DNA from: a virus
Strand: one strand, 5' to 3'
Length of the DNA stretch: 21,782 nt
Virus record (IMG/VR): IMGVR_UViG_3300021961_000721
Span: 1-21,782 of that record
Part shown: piece by piece, positions 6,588 through 12,978 of the stretch
How the letters are laid out: every line of letters begins with the position of its first letter
Numbering within the stretch: the first letter of the stretch is position 1
Notes under the pieces: generated by a model
Told to the model about the DNA's origin: nothing
The model's database searches: none
What the model saw: the letters and a program-made list of their open reading frames with translations, nothing else
Program-made: the position numbers and the translations under genes

Positions 6588-7544
6588 ATGGCTGGTATTG
6601 ACTACTCAAAAGTTAGTGACCACCTAGTTCGTACAGAACTCTGGTCATCTGAACTAAAAGATATTCTTCAAGAACAACTAATGGGCACAAAATATGTTCG
6701 CATGCTCAACGGTTTTCCTGATGGAGATCAATTTACAATCCCTTCAATTGGTGAACTACCAATGCGTGAAGTTGCTGAAAACACCCCTGTTACATACGAT
6801 GCTATGGACACTGGTGAATTCACTTTCTCCATTGATCGCTATGTTGAAGCAGCAACTTTCATCACCGACAAAGCTAAACAGGATAGTTTCTATTCACAGC
6901 AGCTAATCGGTATGTTCCCATCTAAAATGCGCCGTGCATTGGATGAGAACCTAGAGAGTTCTGTAATGTCTCTTGCTAACACTCAAACTGTTAACAATGC
7001 TAACTCTATCAACGGTGCTTCCCATCGTTTCGTAGCTTCTGGCAGTTCCAACACTGTCCTATCCCTAGACGACTTTGCTAAAGCTAAGTATGCTCTAGAT
7101 AAGGCTCAGGCAGGTGGTTCTCGTGTTGCTATCATTGATCCTTCACAAGAGTATGTGTTTAACACTCTAGTTGGCGCACAAGCGTTTACTAACAATCCTC
7201 AGTTTGGCGGTATCGTAAATGGTGGTTTCGTAAATGAAGTTACTGGCATGCGTTTTATTCGTAGCATCTTTGGTTTTGATGTTTACGTATCTAACTTCCT
7301 TGCTACACCTACTGATACTTCTATTAGCAGTGTTAACGTTCCTACTTCTCCAGTAACAAACATTTTCATGTCTGTTGGTGGTGATCTAACTCCATTCGTA
7401 GGTGCTTATCGTCAAATGCCTCGTGTTGAGTATGAGCGCAATAAAGATATGCGCCGTGATGAGTATGTTATGAATGCTCGTTTTGGACTAAAGCTATATC
7501 GCCCAGAGTGCTTAGTAAGCGTTATCACTAAGTCCACAATCTGA
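6588..7544 (+). CDS. Major capsid protein (HK97 fold expected)
   Basis: This 318-residue protein (T7 gp10A is 345) is the shell subunit. The order scaffold-capsid, the length and the strand-rich layout with a long spine-type helix (DDFAKAKYALDKAQ near residue 165) support the call, as do the SIDRYVEAATFITD and MFPSKMRRALDENLE segments. Its codon choice is clearly richer in C and G than that of its neighbours (many GTC, ATC, CTA, CGT, AAC), as expected for the most highly translated virion gene. It has an excellent ribosome binding site (AAGGAG, seven bases before ATG). No protease or fused domain is visible, and the N-terminus looks mature. Confidence 0.92.
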   Translation: MAGIDYSKVSDHLVRTELWSSELKDILQEQLMGTKYVRMLNGFPDGDQFTIPSIGELPMREVAENTPVTYDAMDTGEFTFSIDRYVEAATFITDKAKQDSFYSQQLIGMFPSKMRRALDENLESSVMSLANTQTVNNANSINGASHRFVASGSSNTVLSLDDFAKAKYALDKAQAGGSRVAIIDPSQEYVFNTLVGAQAFTNNPQFGGIVNGGFVNEVTGMRFIRSIFGFDVYVSNFLATPTDTSISSVNVPTSPVTNIFMSVGGDLTPFVGAYRQMPRVEYERNKDMRRDEYVMNARFGLKLYRPECLVSVITKSTI

Positions 7545-7563
7545 TAGTTGAAAGGAATATAAC

Positions 7564-8022
7564 ATGACTCGCAAATCTACTTGGACTAACGCAGACGGAC
7601 TAGTTGTAGGCTTTGGCCCTAACTATCCTGAGCGTAACGAAGCAGGTGTACTTGAAACTGACGGTGTAGTGAAAGAGGCTCGCCTTGCTATCACCTATCA
7701 ATCTTCTGGTGCAACTGTAGCACTACCTGCTGGCAGTGTTGTTATGGACGTTGTTATGAAGGTTGGTACTGCATGGGCAGGTGGCACAGACGTGCAAGTT
7801 GGTGACGGCAGCGATGCTGATGGCTGGATTTCAGCTACTCAGGGCGCTGTTGCTAACCTAACTGCTGGTGCTACTGTTCGTGCTGCTGGTGCATATGCCA
7901 TTGGTGATGCAGCTACTAACCGTGGTCTAGGCAAAGTGTATGCTTCTGCCGACACCCTAGATGTTGCATTTACTGGCACATTCACTGCTGGTACTGCTGA
8001 CATTTTTGTTCGTTACATTTAA
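7564..8022 (+). CDS. Probable capsid decoration / minor head protein (152 aa)
   Basis: This is a Gly/Ala/Val/Thr-rich, beta-type protein without Cys, directly downstream of the major capsid gene. It shares that gene's GC-richer, high-expression codon pattern. Segments such as ATVALPAGSVVMDVVMKVG, VQVGDGSDADGWI and the end TLDVAFTGTFTAGTADIFV resemble the small beta-barrel proteins that coat phage heads and reinforce the shell. The closing FTAGTADIFVRYI is a beta-strand ending familiar from phage head-associated proteins. T7 itself has no separate gene of this kind. It has an AAAGGA ribosome binding site and ends nine bases before a strong hairpin. The decoration role is inferred from position, composition and codon use; a minor tail or head-stabilising protein is the alternative. 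Confidence 0.7.
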   Translation: MTRKSTWTNADGLVVGFGPNYPERNEAGVLETDGVVKEARLAITYQSSGATVALPAGSVVMDVVMKVGTAWAGGTDVQVGDGSDADGWISATQGAVANLTAGATVRAAGAYAIGDAATNRGLGKVYASADTLDVAFTGTFTAGTADIFVRYI

Positions 8023-8030
8023 GTAACTAA

Positions 8031-8066
8031 GGATGGGGGATTAGTTTTCGGACTAATTTCCCTTCC
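8031..8066 (+). terminator. UUCG-capped hairpin after the capsid genes (attenuator or mRNA end)
   Basis: Bases 8031-8045 pair with 8052-8066: fourteen pairs including two G-T wobbles and one T-T mismatch (8034/8063). T8046 and G8051 can also pair as a wobble, closing a TTCG loop (8047-8050), the exceptionally stable UUCG tetraloop. The following run (TCCCTTTT) is only weakly T-rich, so full termination is uncertain. The hairpin would at least protect the 3' end of a capsid/decoration mRNA or reduce read-through to tail genes. It lies entirely in the gap between two genes. Confidence 0.6.
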
Positions 8067-8084
8067 TCCCTTTTGGAGATATAA

Positions 8085-8666
8085 ATGGCGAATGTGCAAC
8101 ACAGTGCGCTAACTGATCCTAATATTCACGAACCAAAAGGAATTGCTGCCGCTGCTTCTGGTAAGGTGTATGTATCAAATGGTAGTGGAAGTGGTAGTTG
8201 GCAAACTCAACCCGGACATGCGTACGGTGAAATTTACATCAGTGGAAATTCTACAGCATTTACTTTAGCAGCAGCTAGTGCTGCTAGTAAACTTAATCCT
8301 ACAGGCGCATGGACTACTAATGGGTATCAAAATATAACACCATCCCCATCTACAGGACAATTTACTATTGTTAGTGGTGGCGAATACCAATTAAATTTTT
8401 GGGCTACTTTTGAAACAGCAGCAATTGCTAGTAGTGCATTATATAACTTTTATTACGCAATAAATGGAACTCCCGGTTCTAGAAAATCTTACATTAAAAA
8501 AATATCTAACGGTGTAGATGTACTTCATATTTCAGCAGTAGGATTTGCAAGTTTAAATGCTACTGATACTATTTCAATGTTTGTTTCTGGTGATGGTACT
8601 TCGTCAGGTACTAACATAGTTGTTACAGAAGCTGGTTTTAGTTGTTTATTAGTTGACCCAGTATAA
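8085..8666 (+). CDS. Capsid or tail fibre-like protein with LTDPxxHEPKG start
   Basis: This 193-residue protein appears to have two parts. Residues 9-39 contain ALTDPNIHEPKG followed by SGKVYVSNGSGSGSW, a pattern recurrent at the start of phage head- or tail-attached fibre proteins. From about residue 45 the sequence is a run of beta strands with alternating hydrophobic residues (GEYQLNFWATFE, ALYNFYYAINGTPG, LNATDTISMFV). This suggests a C-terminal jelly-roll of the TNF/C1q kind, which normally forms trimers. The likely role is a short surface fibre or knob for host or environmental binding. Its place between decoration and adaptor genes suggests attachment to the head rather than to the tail. 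The start follows a GGAG site. The fold is inferred from pattern only. Confidence 0.65.
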   Translation: MANVQHSALTDPNIHEPKGIAAAASGKVYVSNGSGSGSWQTQPGHAYGEIYISGNSTAFTLAAASAASKLNPTGAWTTNGYQNITPSPSTGQFTIVSGGEYQLNFWATFETAAIASSALYNFYYAINGTPGSRKSYIKKISNGVDVLHISAVGFASLNATDTISMFVSGDGTSSGTNIVVTEAGFSCLLVDPV

Positions 8667-8675
8667 GGATACATC

Positions 8676-9383
8676 ATGGCTAAAATGACACTCCTTGATA
8701 TGACACAGAACATTTTATCAGCACTTGATAGTGATGCTGTAGATTCAATTGATGAAACTGTAGAAGCTGTGCAAGTTGCAGAACTTGTTAAAGAATCTTA
8801 CTTTGAACTTATTAGCCAACGTGATTGGCCTTTTTTGTTTGTACTTGGCAACTTAACTGCATTAAGTGATTTAAACAATCCTACTAAAATGAAAATTCCT
8901 GATACATGGAATAAAGTAAAGTGGATTAAATATAATAAAAAAGAAGTTAAGTATTTACCTCCTGCTGTATTTGATGATGTTATTAGTAATAGAGTAGCAC
9001 AATCAGGTGTAGTTAATAGTGCAGGATTTGTAATTAATACTGATCCTCAATATTGGACTAGTTACGATGATGTGTTTGTTGTATTTGATGGATATAATTC
9101 TTCTGTAGATACAACTTTACAATCTTCTAAAACTTCAGTGTATGGTACACAACAAGCAACATGGTCACACATCGACACATTCATTCCAAACATTCCAGAA
9201 AAGTTTTTTCCAACCCTTCTTGCTGAAGCTAAATCACAAGCATTTGTGAATTTAAAACAACAAAATAATGTAAGAGAGGAACGCAAAGCAACTCGTGGCA
9301 GGATGGCAATGCGGAATGAAGCGTGGAAAAACGATCAGGGAGAAATTAAATATAATGGGAAGGTTGATTATGGACGCAGGTAA
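8676..9383 (+). CDS. Head-tail adaptor, tail tubular protein A-like (T7 gp11-like)
   Basis: This 235-residue protein (T7 gp11 is 196) probably forms the ring below the portal that connects head and tail. It starts with LLDMTQNILSALDSDAVDS, then a helix AVQVAELVKESYFELISQRD followed by WPFL. This is the canonical start of gp11-type adaptors, in which helices are followed by the W-P-F motif. The C-terminal third holds FFPTLLAEAKSQAFVNLKQQ and a basic tail, also typical of the family. An AAGGA ribosome binding site spans the previous stop. The last 14 bases overlap the next gene. Function follows from the family pattern and from its place upstream of the nozzle gene. Confidence 0.88.
   Translation: MAKMTLLDMTQNILSALDSDAVDSIDETVEAVQVAELVKESYFELISQRDWPFLFVLGNLTALSDLNNPTKMKIPDTWNKVKWIKYNKKEVKYLPPAVFDDVISNRVAQSGVVNSAGFVINTDPQYWTSYDDVFVVFDGYNSSVDTTLQSSKTSVYGTQQATWSHIDTFIPNIPEKFFPTLLAEAKSQAFVNLKQQNNVREERKATRGRMAMRNEAWKNDQGEIKYNGKVDYGRR
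9357..9363 (+). promoter_or_regulatory. Ribosome binding site fixing the start of the 87-residue gene
   Basis: GGGAAGG lies six bases before the ATG at 9370, inside the end of the adaptor gene. It supports 9370 over the in-frame upstream ATG at 9295, which has no such signal and would overlap the adaptor by 89 bases. Confidence 0.6.
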
Positions 9384-9633
9384 TTTAGAAACCATTATGG
9401 CAAAACATCAAGCTAAAAAACAAGCCATAAAAGAACGTAAAGAAGAGCGTGAAGAAGCTGGTATTATAAATAAACTTGTAATTGAACGAACACCTAATGG
9501 GATGTATAGTTGTCGTTATTCTATGCGAGGTGGTATTCCAGACGAATTAAAAGGTTGGTTTACACGCAAAGATAGGATTATTTCTATAGCAAAACAAAAG
9601 GGGATTCAAATTGAAGAAGAAAGTTATGCTTAA
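9370..9633 (+). CDS. Small unknown phage protein (87 aa)
   Basis: The first third is a strongly charged helix rich in Lys and Glu (AKHQAKKQAIKERKEEREEA). It is followed by a compact beta-type domain, PNGMYSCRYSMRGGIPDELK and GWFTRKDRI. The pattern 'Y...Y...GG.(I/L)PDELKGWFT' recurs in small proteins of many phages, with unknown function. The start at 9370 is chosen for its ribosome binding site and modest 14-base overlap with the adaptor gene. It overlaps the next tiny gene by eight bases. The position between adaptor and nozzle genes suggests a minor virion or assembly factor, which is inference. Confidence 0.75.
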   Translation: MDAGNLETIMAKHQAKKQAIKERKEEREEAGIINKLVIERTPNGMYSCRYSMRGGIPDELKGWFTRKDRIISIAKQKGIQIEEESYA

Positions 9634-9769
9634 AGAAGATGCTATGCAGCGTCAACGTAGACTTGCTAAACTTGCTGAAGCAGGTGATAAAGCAAAACAA
9701 CAACTCGGTGTTCAAGAAAAAGAAGATGATCGAGATGTTAATAAACACAAATGGAAAGGCATGATGTAA
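9626..9769 (+). CDS. Tiny charged protein ending HKWKGMM (47 aa)
   Basis: This 47-codon gene overlaps the end of the previous one by eight bases. It encodes an almost wholly helical, charged peptide (QRQRRLAKLAEAGDKAKQQL), an acidic linker (EKEDDRDVN) and the closing HKWKGMM. The end is nearly identical to that of the next gene (GKWKGTM), including the DNA, which argues that both frames are real. The start has only a weak GAAGAAG site, so coupling to the upstream gene is likely. Function is unknown; the shared C-terminus may be a docking or packaging tag for the virion (inference). Confidence 0.65.
   Translation: MLKEDAMQRQRRLAKLAEAGDKAKQQLGVQEKEDDRDVNKHKWKGMM
9749..9769 (+). repeat. Copy 1 of a 21-base gene-end repeat coding KWKGMM-stop
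   Basis: This gene end is 19 of 21 bases identical to 9996-10016; the two differing bases fall at 9762-9763. Both copies are in frame, encode KWKG(M/T)M and include the stop codon. Confidence 0.7.
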
Positions 9770-9791
9770 TACTATACATTAGGAGAATATT

Positions 9792-10016
9792 ATGTGGAAA
9801 AACGTAGGAAATATGGTAAGTAAACTTCTTAATGAAATTGATTCTAAACCTAGTGGAGCAAGTAAATATGCTGGTACGTATGGTAGTGATAAAATAACTA
9901 ATGCAGCATCTCCACGTATTACTGCTGCTCCTATACAAGAAAGTGGAATTACAGAATTAGAAAGAATGAATAATATTATTGACGTAAATTCTGGTAAATG
10001 GAAAGGCACAATGTAA
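9792..10016 (+). CDS. Small unknown protein ending GKWKGTM (74 aa)
   Basis: I do not recognise a family. The protein starts MWKNVGNMVSKLLNEI (an amphipathic helix) and continues with a Ser/Gly/Ala-rich low-complexity middle (SGASKYAGTYGSDKITNAAS). It ends in a short helix and the GKWKGTM tail shared with the preceding tiny gene. There is no signal peptide or membrane helix. A good AGGAG site precedes the ATG. The stop is one base from the next start (TAAC ATG), so expression is probably coupled to the nozzle gene. Its location suggests a minor tail component. Confidence 0.75.
   Translation: MWKNVGNMVSKLLNEIDSKPSGASKYAGTYGSDKITNAASPRITAAPIQESGITELERMNNIIDVNSGKWKGTM
9996..10016 (+). repeat. 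Copy 2 of the 21-base gene-end repeat coding KWKGTM-stop
   Basis: This is the partner of 9749-9769 and lies at the equivalent place, the last six codons plus stop of the next gene. Confidence 0.7.
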
Positions 10017-10017
10017 C

Positions 10018-12219
10018 ATGGCAGTGCAAGCCGTAGTTAAAGATGCATTTACTTTTGTAGGTGGCCTCAACACTGAAGGAGGTTACTTCATCATTCCAGA
10101 AAACACCTATAAGGAAGGTGTTAATGTTATTCCACAAATGGATGGTACAATAGAACGTAGAACTGCTATAGACTATGAAACTAATTACTCTTTATATGCA
10201 GCAGGTATTTCTGCCGATAATAAAAACTTATATGCGTTCACAACAGGAGAATGGCATACCGTAGGGGGTAATGGAAATCTGGATTTTATAGTCGTACAAC
10301 TTGGAAACATGTTGCATTTTTACAATGCATCTACTGGTTCAATTAGTGGAAGTAAAAAAAGTTTTACAGTTAATTTAAACTCATATAAACAAACTGGCAA
10401 TACAGAACTTAATGGTACAGCCCTTTGTAGTTTTACAACTGCATATGGTAGACTTATAGTAACTAGTAAAAATACTAAACCAATTTTAATAACATACACA
10501 GCATCCACTGATTCTATTTCAATAAGTGAAATTACAATTAACATTCGTGATTTTAAAGGAAAACCTTTAGTAACTAGCGGTGGAGTTACAGTAGCTATAG
10601 ATGCAGAATACACATCAACAGAATGGGCAAACTTAGGTATATCTCTTTCTGATGTAACTTATAACCTGTATAATCAAGGTTGGACAGATTCACAAATAAA
10701 CACATACAAGTCTGCTAACTCAAATAAATATCCATCTAATACTAAGTCTTGGGTGTTTGGTAAAGATAGTAATGATAATTTTGATGCTTCTGTGTTGAAT
10801 AAACAAGACTTCGGCAACTCCCCTGCACCTAAAGGACACTACATTCTTAATCCATTTGATAATGTAACTTATTCTTTTAAAACTTGTGCATTCTTTGCTG
10901 GTCGAGCATGGTATTCTGGTGTGCCAGAAACATCGTTATTAGGCACTGTATTTTTTAGTCAAGTGCTAGATGACTTTAAAAAGATTGGTAATTGTTACCA
11001 GACTAATGACCCAACTTCAGAAGTGTTGAGCGATTTAGAAGATGATGATGGTGGTACTATAGAGATTCCTGATGCTGGAGAAATAACTGCTATACAATCT
11101 ATTGGTAGGGGTGTGATGGTGTTTGCTACTAATGGTGTGTGGCTTATTTCAAACATTGATCAAGGCTTCACTGCGGCTAGTTACACTGTATCTCAAGTAA
11201 CTAACATTGGATGCCTTAATAATAAATCAATTGTATTGGTGGAAGACACTATCATTTACTGGAGTAGTTCTGGCATTTATGCTATTGCATCTCCAAATGG
11301 TGTTGACTACTCAGCTAAAAACATTTCAGAAATAGCTATCAAATCATTTTATCAAAACATTCCAATTCTAGGTAAACTATATGCAGAGGGTGCTTATAAC
11401 GGCACAAGTAAAGTTATATATTGGTTATACTCCTCTACAACTACCACTTCAACTAGCGAAGGTAGATTTAATAAAAACACCATCCTAGCGTTTGATGTTC
11501 GTTTAAATTCATGGTATTGGTTTAGTTTAGATAGTAGTGTTGGTGTAATACCAGTTTCAATTCAACAAACAAAAGAAACAAATAGTGCTGGAGAAAACTA
11601 CGCAGTGATTGCAGGAACAGATGATGTTATATCTGGATCAGATAGTGTCATTGCAACTATACCTACATTACGTGGCACAGAAAAAGTATTTAAGGTGTTA
11701 ACACTGCATCCCGTTACTAGTAATAATTATTCTGCTACTTTTGCAGATTTTATTAATGAACGAGAAAATACAACTAAATTTAAAGATTGGTATCAGTTTA
11801 ATAATGTGGGCGTAGAAGTACCTGCATATTTTATAACTGGATATAATATGGGTAGTAATGGCCCTGCTCGTACAAAAACTGGACAATACCTCACTGTGTT
11901 TATGAAGCGAACAGAAACTGCTTTTGATGCAAATGCTGTCCCATTAAATCAAAGTGGATGTTTAATGCAAAGCAGATGGGACTTCACTGACAACGCATTT
12001 ACAGGGAAGTGGGCAGATGATGTTCAAGTGTATAGGCAATTGCGCCCATACTTTGCATCTCCTAGCAGTAATTTTGATGATGGATACCCTCTTGTTATTA
12101 GTAAGAATAAACTACGTGGGCGGGGTAAAGCAGTGCAATTTAAATTCACATCTCAAACTGGGAAAGATATGAAAATTGTAGGGTGGTCTGGAACATTCGT
12201 TGGAAGTACAAATGTTTGA
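10018..12219 (+). CDS. Tail nozzle, tail tubular protein B-like (T7 gp12-like)
   Basis: This 733-residue, beta-rich protein (T7 gp12 is 794) probably forms the distal nozzle of the short tail. The start, FTFVGGLNTEGGYFIIPENT followed by EGVNVIPQMDGTIERR, is the family signature: the nozzle begins with a '(F)xGGLN(T/Q)..(p.)....a.N......G...RR' segment. The middle contains propeller-like strands such as GRGVMVFATNGVWLIS and TIIYWSSSGIYAIA. The C-terminus (GKDMKIVGWSGTFVGSTNV) is the strand-rich end usual for these proteins. The ribosome binding site is weak and the gene is probably coupled to the 74-residue gene. No enzymatic depolymerase domain was recognised inside it. Confidence 0.88.
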   Translation: MAVQAVVKDAFTFVGGLNTEGGYFIIPENTYKEGVNVIPQMDGTIERRTAIDYETNYSLYAAGISADNKNLYAFTTGEWHTVGGNGNLDFIVVQLGNMLHFYNASTGSISGSKKSFTVNLNSYKQTGNTELNGTALCSFTTAYGRLIVTSKNTKPILITYTASTDSISISEITINIRDFKGKPLVTSGGVTVAIDAEYTSTEWANLGISLSDVTYNLYNQGWTDSQINTYKSANSNKYPSNTKSWVFGKDSNDNFDASVLNKQDFGNSPAPKGHYILNPFDNVTYSFKTCAFFAGRAWYSGVPETSLLGTVFFSQVLDDFKKIGNCYQTNDPTSEVLSDLEDDDGGTIEIPDAGEITAIQSIGRGVMVFATNGVWLISNIDQGFTAASYTVSQVTNIGCLNNKSIVLVEDTIIYWSSSGIYAIASPNGVDYSAKNISEIAIKSFYQNIPILGKLYAEGAYNGTSKVIYWLYSSTTTTSTSEGRFNKNTILAFDVRLNSWYWFSLDSSVGVIPVSIQQTKETNSAGENYAVIAGTDDVISGSDSVIATIPTLRGTEKVFKVLTLHPVTSNNYSATFADFINERENTTKFKDWYQFNNVGVEVPAYFITGYNMGSNGPARTKTGQYLTVFMKRTETAFDANAVPLNQSGCLMQSRWDFTDNAFTGKWADDVQVYRQLRPYFASPSSNFDDGYPLVISKNKLRGRGKAVQFKFTSQTGKDMKIVGWSGTFVGSTNV

Positions 12220-12496
12220 AACATTTTGGGATGATGAAGACGGTAAATTAGAATTTCAATATGTAGAAGATAAAGTATTTGCTCATGCCACAGCAAAACG
12301 ATGGAATAAATCTATATATTTAAAATTTCAAGATATATGGCATGTAGCCAAAGAAGAATTAAAAGAACAAGGATATAATGAAATATTAGTATTTATTCCT
12401 GACAATAATAAAAAATTATTTAAATTTCAATGTATGTTTGGTTTTGTATTACATATTAAACAAGACAATATGTTGATAATGAAATGTAAAATTTAA
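12212..12496 (+). CDS. Small GNAT-like protein in the T7 gp13 position (94 aa)
   Basis: The gene lies exactly where T7 carries gp13, between the nozzle and the gp14-like protein. The protein resembles small acetyltransferase-fold phage proteins: a RWNKSIYLKFQDIW helix, EELKEQGYNEILVFIPDNN (helix then strand) and a KLFKFQCMFGFVLH end. This matches the 'L...GY..i.v.i...d..l.kF...FGF' pattern of GNAT C-termini. It is too short for a full active acetyltransferase, so a structural or assembly role is likelier, as for gp13. The ATG at 12212 has a GGAAG site five bases upstream and overlaps the previous gene by eight bases. A TTG at 12200 is an inferior alternative. Confidence 0.65.
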   Translation: MFETFWDDEDGKLEFQYVEDKVFAHATAKRWNKSIYLKFQDIWHVAKEELKEQGYNEILVFIPDNNKKLFKFQCMFGFVLHIKQDNMLIMKCKI

Positions 12497-12505
12497 GGAG
12501 TTATT

Positions 12506-12967
12506 ATGCCAGCAAATTTAGCCTTATACGCAGCAACAGCCGTATTAGCTTATTCAACTTATCAACAAGGCGAATCTGCAAGAAAACAAGAACAAGCAGC
12601 AACTAGACAATATCAAGCGGAACAACGTAAATCAGAGATTCAAAACATTCGTAGTGTTCGTCAACAAATACGTGAATCTAGACTTGCGGCAGCAGGAATG
12701 ACTAATTTATCTGCACAAGTTGGTGGTTTTGGTGGAAGTGGTGTTGCTGGAGGAATAGCTAGTACAGGAAGTCAACTTGCAGGTAATTTAAACTACATGG
12801 GACAAGTAGCAGCACAAAATACTCAAATCACTGGAGCAGCTATACAAGGCGCACAGGCACAAGCAGAAGGTGCTATATGGGGTTCTATTGGTCAACTTGG
12901 TGGAACTATATTCTCTGGCTTAGGTGGGTTTAAAGCGTTTAATCGTCCACCAACTGCAACTGCTTAA
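12506..12967 (+). CDS. Internal virion protein B-like (T7 gp14-like)
   Basis: This 153-residue protein (T7 gp14 is 196) is probably part of the head's inner core and, after ejection, the outer-membrane part of the DNA channel. It has an N-terminal hydrophobic helix (ALYAATAVLAYSTYQQG, residues about 6-22) and a long Gln/Arg-rich coiled-coil stretch. A Gly-rich block (VGGFGGSGVAGGIAS) and a second weakly hydrophobic Gly-rich segment (IGQLGGTIFSGLGGF) follow. This layout is characteristic of gp14-type proteins. Context agrees: the two large ejection proteins follow. A strong AAGGAG site precedes the start. Confidence 0.85.
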   Translation: MPANLALYAATAVLAYSTYQQGESARKQEQAATRQYQAEQRKSEIQNIRSVRQQIRESRLAAAGMTNLSAQVGGFGGSGVAGGIASTGSQLAGNLNYMGQVAAQNTQITGAAIQGAQAQAEGAIWGSIGQLGGTIFSGLGGFKAFNRPPTATA

Positions 12968-12978
12968 TAATTTAAAAT

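Noticed and set aside
9295-9369. Upstream ATG extending the 87-residue protein to 112 residues
   Set aside because: It would overlap the adaptor gene by 89 bases without a ribosome binding site; 9370 has GGGAAGG at proper spacing.
12200-12211. TTG start four codons upstream of the GNAT-like gene's ATG
   Set aside because: TTG is a poor start, and the GGAAG at 12202-12206 fits the ATG at 12212 instead.
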